The notes under the pieces were generated by a model, which was given only the letters and a program-made list of their open reading frames with translations, had not been told where the DNA came from and made no database searches. Source: Mesocentrotus franciscanus (taxonomy: Eukaryota > Echinodermata > Echinoidea > Camarodonta > Strongylocentrotidae). From it: 64,000 nucleotides of DNA. The number at the start of each line of letters is the position of its first letter. Within the stretch, counting starts at the first letter, position 1. Made by a program: the position numbers and the translations under genes. This document shows positions 32,640 to 44,100 of the stretch, one piece after another. The stretch covers positions 32,749,820-32,813,819 of the forward strand of contig CP137675.1 of assembly GCA_037976565.1 (NCBI GenBank), given 5' to 3'.

Positions 32640-32940
32640 TTTAAATTGGTTTGAGAGCTATTTGTCAAACAGGAAATAGTTTACTTCTTATAATCATATT
32701 AATTATAGAATATCAAATATTAAATGTGGAGTCCCACAGGGCTCATTATTAGGCCCGCTCTTGTTTCAAATGATATTTCGAATTCGTCAACTGTCTAATA
32801 TAATATAATGTTTGCTGATGACACAAATGTATTTCTCTCCCATTCGAATTTCAATGTCCTCATCGACACTCTGAACTCAGAACTGCCAAAACTTGCCAGA
32901 TGGTTTCGATGTAATATACTATCTTTGAATCTTAATTAAG
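32640..32940 (+). pseudogene. Decayed non-LTR retrotransposon reverse transcriptase fragment
   Basis: Reading across frames gives NWFESYLSNRK, then CGVPQGSLLGPLLF, then FADDTNVFLSH, then EL.KL..WF..N.LSLN. These are the palm-domain blocks of Jockey/CR1/L2-type LINE reverse transcriptases (the FADD box carries the catalytic Asp pair). Stops and at least one frameshift or deletion separate the blocks, so the copy is dead. It is 5'-truncated and lacks the endonuclease. Confidence 0.85.
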
Positions 32941-34115
32941 CCCCCCCCCCCTCCCCGTATCATGATTGCTTGGAAGAACAAAGCTAATTTCATGGAAAAT
33001 TCTGAGACAAAGTCTTCGGCCAATCAGGAAATAAAAATAATAATAAAGAAAAAATGAAAGAAATAAAGAACGAAGAATCGAAAAGCTATAATCATCAAAC
33101 AGAGAGAGATGGGAGTAAACAGGTGCCAACCTTAGTATAGTCGACTCGTTATTCCCATCTTCATTTATTTTTGAAGACATATTAATAAGCAAGAAGAGAA
33201 TGCCGCTCGTAGGATGGCAGCCCAAGAGATATCCACAGAGGTTGATCTGTGGTCTAGTTTTCCCCTGTGCCAAAATGGCATTGGCAGTGTCCTCCTAATA
33301 AATCATGTGGCTTGAACTATATTTACCACACCCCGCTTCTCCTTGACGTACTGGGGAGGGGGGCCGAAGAAAGAGAAAGAAAGAAAAAAGAAAAAGAAAT
33401 AGATAAAGAAATAAAGAAAGAAAGAACAAAAGAATAAAATTTTTAAAAATTTAAAAGAAATATATAAAGTATGAAAGCCCATTTACAATACGAGCGAGGG
33501 GGGGGGGTCATTTCCACCCTTAAATCATATTTACCCTTTCTAATATCCAAAAGTTTTTTACACGTTATGAAAGTGATAATACAATTTCGTCATACATATA
33601 TTATGCTAGATAAGATATTTAGAATACAAATAGACCACAGCAATGTTTGATACGAGGTGGCGGATGCCAAAATATTGGTAATTAAAAAAAAGTTGTTGGA
33701 GGGTGCAGCCCCCAGCCCCAAGCCCCCGCCTCGTACTCCTATTATAATAAGTTTGGGGAGTCCGCCGGACACTGAACGATCCAGTGACGTCGCAAGAACA
33801 TTTTACTGAAGACAAGATTCAATGACGTTTTCAGTAATTTAATTTAATGGTAGATGAAACATTGTCACTGAGCTTAGCAGCTTCAAATTCCGAGTTCCAG
33901 CTTGGCAACCTAGCCGCTCATACTAACCTCCTTGTGGAGCAAGAATGGAATAACCTTTTGCTCGCTTTTTAAGATCTCTTGGGATTGGTACTCAAATGAG
34001 AGGGATTTCCGAAGAAATAAAAGCTGCCCTAGAACTGCGTCAAATTATGACATTGTGGATGCTCAGAAGATAAGAATTAACGCTCTCACGTCATAGTGGT
34101 GTACAGGGATGGCTT
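32941..34115. other. Intergenic with simple-sequence patches
   Basis: C homopolymer near 32941, GAAA-rich patch near 33364-33445 and a G homopolymer near 33500. A GAGGTGGCGGATGCC near 33653 may be a border of another CAGTGGCG-type element. No gene. Confidence 0.5.
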
Positions 34116-34121
34116 GAAGTT

Positions 34122-34268
34122 TAAAGATAAGATTGGGTTCTGGAATGCAATGGCATTGTGAAAGAAACTGTTTCACACAACAATCAGAGAAAGGTTGATG
34201 AATTACCTAAAACTGGTGTATAATGTGAGCTTTGGGGTCATCAAAATGGTAATAAATATGCTATTTTC
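34122..34268 (-). repeat. Fragment of the TAAAGATAAAGACCAG MITE family
   Basis: Starts TTAAAGATAAGATTGGGTTC and continues with GCATTGTGAAAGAAACTG, AGAAAGGTTGATGA and GTCATCAAAATGGTAATAA, a diverged match to the left half of the element at 61942. The right end is lost. Orientation is relative to the copy at 37498. Confidence 0.65.
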
Positions 34269-35305
34269 GTAAAGAAATCAAATTCAATGCATATCCCATT
34301 GTTAAGTGCCTCGTTATAATGAAAGGTGAATGGAATAATCTGTAACGAAGATCTGTGCATTACATTTGATTACATTACGAAAATTGCATATTGACTCAGT
34401 CTCGCTGAAAAGCGGATGAACTGCTCTAAGGAATAGGCCTACCGCAAGTTATAGGGGCCAGAATGTTAGTTCGCTTTTGAGCTATTATGTTGACGAATAT
34501 TATCATTTCAATTTCATGGCTGATGAAATTCATGCATTTTGTTTGCTGTTATTACAGAACTGATAGACATTTGAAGCAGCACTTGCAGAAATCATTCCTG
34601 TGGAGCTTCGCAATTTTCTTTTGCTGTAAGAAATGCATTGATTAGTGATGTTTTGTCACTTTGAAATTGCAGTACATATATATTTTGTGTAAATAATAAT
34701 GGAAACGTTTTGTTTACTTCCAATTAACTTATTAACGAAACTGGAATTGCCATTGTACATTTGCATATTTAAAAACTCTATTTCAATAATTCATTACGAA
34801 ATATCTAATTAAAAAGTAATCATAGGCAGTGTAGTTTTGATCACCCCAAAAATGAAAAAATAAATCTGTTTCCAAGCTTTGTAGTTTCTACAAGTTAACT
34901 CCTTCAGAGCTAAAGAGTTTTGTAATTGTTAAGATTTTTTATTAAAAAATAAACGAAGCTTACTCTTCAAATTCTTCCACCTTTCTTACTAAACGCATTC
35001 AACTACAAAATAGCAAAGAAATAGGGAATTCAAAGTCCTGTCTAATGACTTTTACATGTAAAGAAACTGTTGTACTAGGGAAGTGAGTATTAACTTTCGT
35101 TCCGTGACATCCTGTTCCTCATTTGAACCCTATTGTTAAAAGTCAAATTGAGGACAAATCTGTACAAAACCTGCCATTTTATCAGAAATATTTTCATGCT
35201 CCCCCAATGTTCTTAGATATTAGGAATGCGTGATTTATAACATAAACACGTATACATTAAATACCACGAACAAATTTCCCTTCGAGGCAATGTCCAACTT
35301 AACAT
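34269..35305. other. Intergenic, nothing identified
   Basis: AT-rich, no supported feature. Confidence 0.5.
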
Positions 35306-35310
35306 AACCA

Positions 35311-35601
35311 GGGGGTGTTTCACAAAGACTAAGATAGACTTTAAGTTGGACTTTACTATGGCAGGCCGTTCATGCCACTGTTTGCTCTCACCATTTACTG
35401 GCATTGGCCTCTCAAGGGACGTACATTTCGTGGTCACAAATCTACAGAATTTACATTTTTTATATAGTTCATCATTGAAGGAAAAAATATTATCTAAAAA
35501 TCATAATTGAGAGACCAATGGTGAGAGCAACCAGTGGCATGATCAGCCTGCCATAGTTAAGTCCAACTTAAAGTCGATCTTAGTCTTTGTGAAACACCCC
35601 C
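35311..35601. mobile_element. Foldback MITE, 291 bp
   Basis: Left arm GGGGGTGTTTCACAAAGACT and onward through TAAGTTGGACTTTACTATGG; the right arm is its reverse complement, ending GTCTTTGTGAAACACCCCC. Inner segments (GCTCTCACCA.TTACTGG versus CCAATGGTGAGAGC) also pair, so most of the element folds on itself. No coding capacity. Confidence 0.85.
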
Positions 35602-36535
35602 TAGTCTAACATGTCACATGAATGCGACAGCGGGACAGCAAGAATAACAGCAGTGCGCATCATTACCGGTCGGCAGGAGATCACGTAATTCATTTGAAGC
35701 TGAGAATCTTTTAATAGCTACCCCTTCTAATCAAGGACGGTTTATCTGTCATTAGTCAGTCCCTTCTTCAAGAACCCAACGATTTGGAGTACTTCCTTTG
35801 ATGACATATTCTTCTTGCGGCTCAACCAGTCGGAGGTGTTTAAGCGCTATCATCAGGTCTCACAATTTGCTTCATCATCCCCAGATAGTTGTCTGAGGTT
35901 GTCGATCCTTATATTTAAGTTGGAGGAAAATGACACCGTATAGGCAGATTTATGGTCTCAAATTAATTATCTAGATACTATAGGGAGGATCCAGGATTGT
36001 CAGAAAGGGGGAGGGGCGAATTTTTTTCCCAGCCCTTTGTTTATCCAAAGGAATCCCAACGACCATATATATGCTCTGGCAAGGGGGAGGGGGCTGCGGG
36101 AGTAGGGCTATCACTTAGCAATCCCATCACCCTTCTAAAAAAATGTCCGACTAGGGGACCCACTGCCCTGAATTTAATGATTTAGGGCATTAAAATTATG
36201 TTTTTTTGCAATGAAGAAAGAGAGGGGTGTACCTCCTCCGGCATTTCACACAATTTAATGTATTTTTTACTTTGAATTTTAATGGAAAATAAATGAATTG
36301 AATTGAAGACAGAGTGCAAATCACCAGAAATCATCCCAGGTCCACCTGCGTTAGATTTGGGAAGGCATAGTCAATTAGTCATGCTTGACTTTTTCAAAAT
36401 AATGTGATCGACAGACCTAAACAAGAAAAATATGCTAAATGCTTTGCTTTGTCGTGGGTTTTTACTTATGTTGTTGAAGGTGTTAACTTAAATTATATGT
36501 TGAATTAGGATGGACACAGATATTTTTCTCACCCC
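35602..36535. other. Intergenic with a possible retroposon tail
   Basis: Near 36280-36306 the plus strand reads GAAAATAAATGAATTGAATTG, like the 3' tail of a LINE. G-rich patches near 36005 and 36085. No gene. Confidence 0.4.
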
Positions 36536-36745
36536 TTCTCTCTCTCTCTCTCTCTCTCTGTCTGTCTGTCTTTCTATGTCTCTCTTTGTCTCTCCCCCTC
36601 CCCTCTCTCTCTGTCTCCCTCTCTCTCTCCCCCTCTCTCTCTGTCTCTCTCTCTATATATATATCTGTCTGTATATCCTCCTCTCCCCTTCCTCTCCCCC
36701 TCTCCCCCTCTCTCTCCCTCCCTCTCTCTCTCTCCCTCTCTCTCT
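36536..36745. repeat. CT-rich microsatellite region
   Basis: (CT)n with CTGT and CCCC variants and a short (TA)n near 36655. Both strands are open for over 80 codons only because of the repeat. Confidence 0.9.
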
Positions 36746-37497
36746 TAGTCACATCCCTTCTACACCCCACCCCCTCTAATCCACCCCTCTGTCTTTCGGT
36801 CTGTCTGCTCTCCCTTTCTCTGTCACAATGTCGCTCATCTCTGACTCTCAGTTCACTCCATATCCTTTCTCACATTTCCATTCTCATTCGATACATATTG
36901 TGTTTTGTATGGATTAAATTTAAAAAAAAAAATCACAAGCAAGAATATCCGATGCTATATTTTTAAAGAGAATTTGAAGCGAAATGCAACCCTGGTACGT
37001 CTTTCTTCTAAGATTGAAATAGGACCTTGACGCGTTTCTATTTTTGTTCCATGTTCGCAGAAAAAATAATCTTACCACAGATGGCGTGCTTCATATTTTG
37101 TAAAGAGTCGATTGAAATGGATTCAACTTTCAAAACTATATATTTATCACGTTCTCAAATTGCACCCTACCCTCATATCCGCTAATATGAATTTATATAA
37201 ATAACACAATTTAATACTATGCAATGTATAACAATGTTATCTGAAGGTTTTATATCGATGCTCCCACTTTATCAATTTTGAATTTACAATGGGACTCGCT
37301 GCAGGTACATTTCTCTTCATTTTTCATCATCTATTTAACGGAAGAATACAATTAAGAACAATCAACTATAAGTCAGTACTTAGCAAGCAATATCAAGCAT
37401 TTGTATAAGATCTATAACTTTATAAATGTTCTGAATATGTGTTGGGTTTTAGCTGGAGTCGCGTAGGCACTGTTCGAAAGACAGTTCAAAAGGAACA

Positions 37498-37898
37498 TAA
37501 AGGTAAAGACCAGTTTTGGAAACGCCCCCCCCCCCTCTCAAAAAATGAAATGGAAGATGTTATTACCAATCATGTGAAAGAATATGTTTTGACTAATACG
37601 TGATGATAAAAATTTTGCCGGGAAACCGCCTACTAATTGATATATTTGGTAAATTATTATATCTATTTGGACCGGATAGATAGCGCACACTTGTCGCGTA
37701 GTCCCATATTATACATCTTTCTGTGTACAGTGCTTGTAACATTACAAATACTGGGCAAAATTTCTTATCATTTTGATGATTCCAAAACCTTACAGTACAC
37801 ACCAATACTTATATGCTAGATGATCAACCTTTTCTGATCGATTCCACAACGTTTCTTTCACAATGCAATCGCATGACCAGAACTGGTCTTTATCTTTA
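37498..37898 (+). mobile_element. MITE with TAAAGRTAAAGACCAG ends, copy 1 (401 bp)
   Basis: Begins TAAAGGTAAAGACCAG and ends with the reverse complement CTGGTCTTTATCTTTA. The reverse complement of the whole element matches 61942-62333 almost end to end (shared blocks include CGTATTAGTCAAAACATATT and CCGGTCCAAATAGATAT). Ends fall at TA/TTAA sites, compatible with a mariner-like or piggyBac-like mobiliser. No transposase. Confidence 0.85.
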
Positions 37899-38049
37899 AT
37901 GATGGCTACGAAAGTAGATGGCAATGGGGCCACTGTATTCGACGTGTTAGTCTTCTCTTGTGGCTGAATTGCTCATGAATTTTTTCTATTTTTATGTTTA
38001 CAAGATGAATGTCTTAAGGAGAAGAATTAGTATCCCGCACATTTAAATT

Positions 38050-38117
38050 TAAATGAAGGGGTGGGAAAGGGAAAAGGGAGGGAGGGAAAGAGGGAGGGAG
38101 AGAGAGAGAGAGAGAAA
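38050..38117. repeat. GA/GGGA-rich microsatellite
   Basis: Purine-rich run GGGAAAGGGAAAAGGGAGGG followed by (GA)n on the plus strand. Confidence 0.8.
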
Positions 38118-38371
38118 GGTTTTTTCCCCTCAGATTTGCCTAATGCTGGAGATGGATGGATGTATGTTTCGGTCGGAAGGTCGCTTTGGGTCTCAAGTGC
38201 CCCCTGGATACGCCATTCATAGTGCCCGATACAACTGGTTGTTATGGAAATTATAATCTGATTATGTGGCATAATTTCAACATGCACAGTAAATGTCCAT
38301 CGTGTATTTCCTTTAATATTTTCAATGCACAATGGCAAAATGGTATTCGGAAAAACGAAATTTGATAAAAT

Positions 38372-38408
<37 letters not shown>

Positions 38409-40473
38409 CAAAAAGCAGACGGGTACGAGAAACCAGGAGATATAGCTTCTTGGCCTAATCCATTTTTGTTTTGTTTCATTCATATTTCATCCCCAAATAA
38501 AATGTAGTCACGTACTAATCACGATCGCATAACATCAAAAACGATTACGTGTTTGTCTGTACTGTGGTCAGGCGATAGTTATGAAAAGAATACTAAGTCG
38601 TTGACAATTCATCAAAATAAAGAAATTGGCACAAATTACATTTCCGCCGACGTGCTAAAACCACTAAAATAATATTGAATTGCAATGTACTAAATTGTTC
38701 TTATTTTATAACTCTTGAATCAAGTGTGCATTATCGGCAATATTGCGGTATGGCTCACATGAAAGAAAGAAAAAACAATAATTCTGATAAAACATAACTT
38801 TATAATGGTAGAACATTTATTCATTTAATCACTTATTTACCAAAACACAACATTACTTATATAGTACTAGAAATATGAATTTTGGAACGAATTTGAATTT
38901 AAATGCAATACTTAGGTATTGCACTTACATCTTAGTTCACATTTACAGGCATTGAATTAGAAATATATAAGATTTTCAACAAGAAAAATCAACCCAAAAC
39001 AATTCCAATAGCCTTGTTCATCACTTCTTAAAATGTGCGAACATTACATAATCCGAATATGATTTTCTATGAGATATGATATATGGTATTGAAACTCCAT
39101 TTGACTTGATTTCCGAAAGTCTTTACGATCGTTTGCAATGAATGCAATATTGATCTAATGAAGAGATCATAAGAGTGCTAAAATAGAGGAGAAAGGGGGG
39201 GGGGTGGTGTTGCTCAATGAGATTTCGTCGGCAAATTCAACACGCTGTTGGCAACTTTTTAAAGCACATTGCTCCTACATTCTAGCATTATCGTTTGAGC
39301 CGTCCTATTGGAGAAAACGCATTTAGAAATTACAAATAACAATTTCTTCCAAACATTGGAGAAAACAGAAATTATTAGTAATTAATAAGGGGCGTGCACC
39401 GGCTCCGCCCTGTTATGGATACGCCATTTGCCGTGTATATTACCCTAACCCTTGTCTTCCATCGCTCCCATCAAAGATTGATCCATTCCTAATTACCAAA
39501 TAAAACACATCCCATTTTGTTAAGGTAGGTAGGTAGGTAGGTGTCTAATTACGAATTTTCTAATGTAGACCTAGATGCGCAACACCCCCATATTTTTAAA
39601 GTGTAAAATCATTCAGATACTTCACAGCAACTGGAAGGTTTGAAAATGATCGGTTCGTATGGGATGGAGGTTCACCAAAATATGGGGAATGATTGTTCAG
39701 GAATACATTCTAACGAATACAGTGTGCCACAATGGATATAGATATGTTTATATATTTACAACATTACGCTAAATATATTCATATATGAATACATTTATTT
39801 AAATTATTTTTTACTTGCTTTACATTTATTACATAATGCTCACGTTGTGTATGGTTTCAAAATGTATGCATTATTTCTTACAAGAAGTAAGACTCTGTCA
39901 AATATGTATTACTCGAAGATAAAAGTATAACTAGTGCTATATACGAGTCAATATAGGATGATGGTTGCTATATTTCTACATATTTAAACCGTATTAAAAT
40001 TTCCTTTCATAATTAACCCAGAGCAGAATGGCGAACCAATAATAAAATAAGATAAATAATTATAATTATATTTCGAATTATGAACAGCTTTAAATCACAC
40101 CTCTATGACTAAGCATCATTTTATCTGTTAACTCACAAATATATATAGCACGTCACGAACATGACAAATATACTATACAAATTCACGTTCCAATACACTC
40201 ATTGAAGTAAAATAACTCTTTCGTATTTACTGTCTGTATGTATATGCATGCAATTATTGGCAATTGTTGATATAATTGTCGATATAAAAGCAATTTATAT
40301 ATTGATCATATATACATTATATATTCAGTTCATCGTCAGGTGAGCTATAACACTCATTGATGAAGACATATAAATTCTAATCGATAAGGTCCACTTCTCT
40401 CTTCTGCTTTCGTCTCTGTCTTTTCAGTACCTCTTCGTGTTATGGCACAACTCCTCCATGAAAATACAAATCT
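38118..40473. other. 3' flank of the kisspeptin-receptor-like gene
   Basis: Contains a T homopolymer of about 31 bases (38373-38403), a short (AGGT)n at about 39524-39541 and AT-rich sequence. Several TTTATT words (minus-strand AATAAA), for example near 39795 and 39826, could be polyadenylation signals for the gene; none can be chosen from sequence alone. Part of this is presumably its 3' UTR. Confidence 0.5.
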
Positions 40474-41165
40474 TTAGACCGATGTATTTGCCGTCATAGA
40501 AATCATTTCAGTTTGCAAGTTGGACGTTCTCCGGCCCTGCCGATGCATTGAATGTGTGTAGTTAGTCTTGGTGCTGGCCACCTCCTGCTTGCCTCTGGGT
40601 CGGGTGTAGCAGATCTGTCGGAAGTACACCTGGAAGCTGTTCCCCGCCAGGGCGTACACCACAGGATTCACGCAGGAATTGGAGTAGGCTAGGATCAGAC
40701 AGAACATCCTGAATGCGTAGATGTACTTGGCCTCGTGAGGGTAGTTGGGATCGACGTCGTTCCAGAGGTTGATGGCGTGGATTGGTGCCCAGCAGATGGC
40801 AAAGAGCATCACGACGATGAGCACGATCCGAGTTGTCTTCCATTTCTTCGTCGCCGTCTGCACCGAGGAGCCTTCGCTCAAATTCGCAGCTTGGCCTTTA
40901 CGATTCGCCGACTTGCCCGACGTGGCAGTGATACCACCCTTGCTCAGCTTCCAAAGATGCGCCAGGATGAGACCATAGCATACGCTGATGATTGTCAGAG
41001 GTATAACGTACGTAACACCAATGACATACATGGAGTAGAATTTGATAAATCGATTTGATGTATGGGTATGTGTACAGAAGATGACTGGCTCATTGTAGTA
41101 ATAACGTTCTCCTGGCTTCGTCGTACCGTAGATCAAGGCAGCCGGTACATGCATCAGACCAGAGA
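40474..41165 (-). CDS. KISS1R-like: Kisspeptin receptor-like gene, coding exon 3 (TM4 end to C-terminus)
   Basis: Acceptor CTTGCCTTGCAG, entered in phase 1 (G|TC gives Val165). Encodes ECL2 with Cys195, TM5 (about 205-232), a third loop with basic residues KKWKTTR, TM6 (275-300) with CWAP, ECL3, TM7 ending NPVVY (331-335), helix 8 and a Ser/Thr-rich tail ending TANTSV. Stop at 40476-40474. The tail offers phosphorylation sites for arrestin-type desensitisation (inference). Confidence 0.92.
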
Positions 41166-44100
41166 CTGCAAGGCAAGAGAAAGAAAGAATTCAAATCTGT
41201 TCAGAGCAAGAAGGGAAGTAAATCCTATCATTTTATACATATTACACCCCTTATGGTTCTCAACAGATGTAAATTAGAGGAGAGGAGGGGAGGTTTATTC
41301 ACTACCAAGTAACCAAGCGAGATTTTATCTTTCAATCAATCTAGCAGAATAAGACTCAGCTCTTCACTTACAGGTCACATGATATCAAATTAGTCACATG
41401 ATCGTTTTCTGCATGCATGTCATTGCTTTCAATATACACATGATAGTATCAGCTTTGTCCATCACGTCCCCGATCACTGTGGAATTTAATTTCTGATAAA
41501 CATGAACGACATCCTATAATTATGAAAATAATCGAACTTAAGGTTGCAATTGGCAACCATATGAGCCAATGAATCGTTTTTGTTTGACCCAAAGTCATGC
41601 ACACCATTTCCGTCGAGACAAACTGTTGATATATTATGTGAGACGTTTAACCATTTGCAATATGGTGGATCCAGAATTGACGGGAAATGGGTGGGGCAAG
41701 GATTTAAAAAATAAAAAACCGATGCTCTCTAACACAATTATGTACTGCGGTTTTATTCGTTTTAAACGAGAGAGAGAGGAGCAGTCGATTTTGTCCGTTG
41801 TGGATCCAACTACATCCATTGTTGTTTCATCAAGTCATAATTTCAAAAGAACTTGTAATAACTAGTTACCAGGACCACCATGATCCTATTCCGGTCTAGG
41901 TGTGGGTCACACAATTTGTAATCTTTAATTCGTGCATTGTTCTAAAACAAGTTGACTGTAGTTTGCTTTGTAATTGTGTAAGGGAATTCGAATCCAGTAT
42001 TTCATAAAAGGGGAGTGGCACAAATCCGCACAATCTCTGACAAGAAAAAAAAAACAGTTGCCTTTAGCTTCTTAAATTTGATGGGACAAAAAACTATAAT
42101 GTTTTGTGTCCTTCAGGTACACACCAGTGGATTTTAAAGGTGTGGCTGTGCCCCCTCACCCCTCCACCTTGATACGCCACTCATCTTACCAATCCAGACG
42201 ATACAGCAGATGACTCCAGCTCGGACGATGGTTCTAGTTTGACGAGAAGTGAAGGGGTTTGTGATTACGTAATAACGATCCACCGTCATCACAGTCAACG
42301 TCGCACACGTCGCCTGGACCGTAACCTTTTAATCAGAAAGAACATTGGAGGAGAAAATGCGAAGATGAGTTAAGGTGAACGTTCGGAAGAACAATTAAGA
42401 ATAACAAACACACAAGAATATGTGTACACAAAGATCGCAACTTCTTTCGAGAAGTCAACTCAAGGCCAATTTAAATATCCTATAATCGTATGTCCCATAG
42501 AAATCATGTTCGGATTACATGATATCATGACAATGTCATTGTAGTCTTTGCACATTTCCAAAGTGGACGTACAAGGCTATTAAAATTGCATCGTGTTGAG
42601 AAAAAAAAAGATCTTATAGATGATATACGTGATAAGCAGAAAGTACAGTACTTTCTTCTTATCACGTATTTCATGATTGAAGGAAAGTCAAAGTCAAAAC
42701 CCGTTGAGAATTATGAAGGAAAAGTATGACGAAGAAAGAACATTATGAATCAAGAATGGACACAGCTTTCTGCAATGTGTTATAATATGTCTCGATGTCC
42801 CGAGAGACGCAGATGATATTACATGAAACACTTAACATATAGATCTGGAAACATTTTCTTTTTTTTCTTCTTATTGTGAGGAACTTGCATACTTCTTACT
42901 TTCAGAGTAAAAAATGCAATTACTGTTATTAGCTCTGAATATTACATTCCAATTTTGTTATAAGTATCACTCGGAAGCTGGGTAGGCATGACGTTAGTTC
43001 TTCGTATATAGAAGATGAACATGTTTATCATTTCTTGTATGGTTTCTCAGGGTTAGGAAAATGCCAATTCCAGCCCTGAATTGTCTTGAGAAGTAAGGAC
43101 GAGAAACTGGTGCCATAATTTCCCTATCATCAGGGAAACGCTTAGCGTATATTTTGTGTATTTTACCTTAGATCACATGGTTCATCACTAAACATTAAAC
43201 TGCACGACCGAGCAGTTAGAGTCAAATCTAACTAGTACCAAGAACAGTTAAAGTAATCCCTGCGATTAATATGATAACACTAAATGATATAATCTGAACC
43301 TTTCCGTACAGGCCTTAAAGAATACTTCTCTCTTATTCTTCTGAAGGTCATATGTTTCTCTATGATTGCATCCTCCACATTCCTTGTTTATACAGTATAG
43401 TTCTATTATTCAAAGTATATTCTTCTGAACGTCTTCAATCAGCTGAGTTTAATTAGTCTGATTAGCTTTGCATCCATCTGTAGCCAATCGTTAAAAAGTC
43501 AGTATTTCAAATCCATCGCTCCAAGTTTCCTGCGTGGGGAGGACACGAAACTACATTGTGGTATGGCGTGTTATTATTTATCATGTAGCCTAGTACCATT
43601 GTGACTTAATGTGAAGGGCGGTGGTGGTGGTATTGGCATGCATGACTGATACAAAATATCAGGAGACAGATATTCTTGTATATTTTAAGATTCTACTTGC
43701 GCGGTGGAAAATGTTATTTTAAAGACAGATGACCATATCTGACAGCAGATACGCACTAATCGTTACTACTTATGCCTTCCTTTTAGTGGAAATGGCAACA
43801 ATATTATTGTTGCAAAATGGTCTCCGGTGGGAATCGAATCCCGGTCCTTTGCTGTGTACGCCAAATGCCACGAGCCCGCTGAGGCGGTTAGAGTGGTATT
43901 CGGCTTCGGTTCTGTTTGATTCGGCTTAGTTCGTCAAGGATTATGATGAAGAGATAATGACAGCACAACCATGAACATCACGTTTGCAAGCGACATTAAT
44001 GTTATAATACAAAGTACGCTATCATAGCGAGGAAACCTACAGTCAATGTCGCTACGTAAAAATCAAGGTGCTATTAAAACGAAGAGTTACAGTAACGAAC

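Noticed and set aside
40562..41058. Other open frames over receptor exon 3
   Set aside because: Shadow frames of the GPCR coding sequence.
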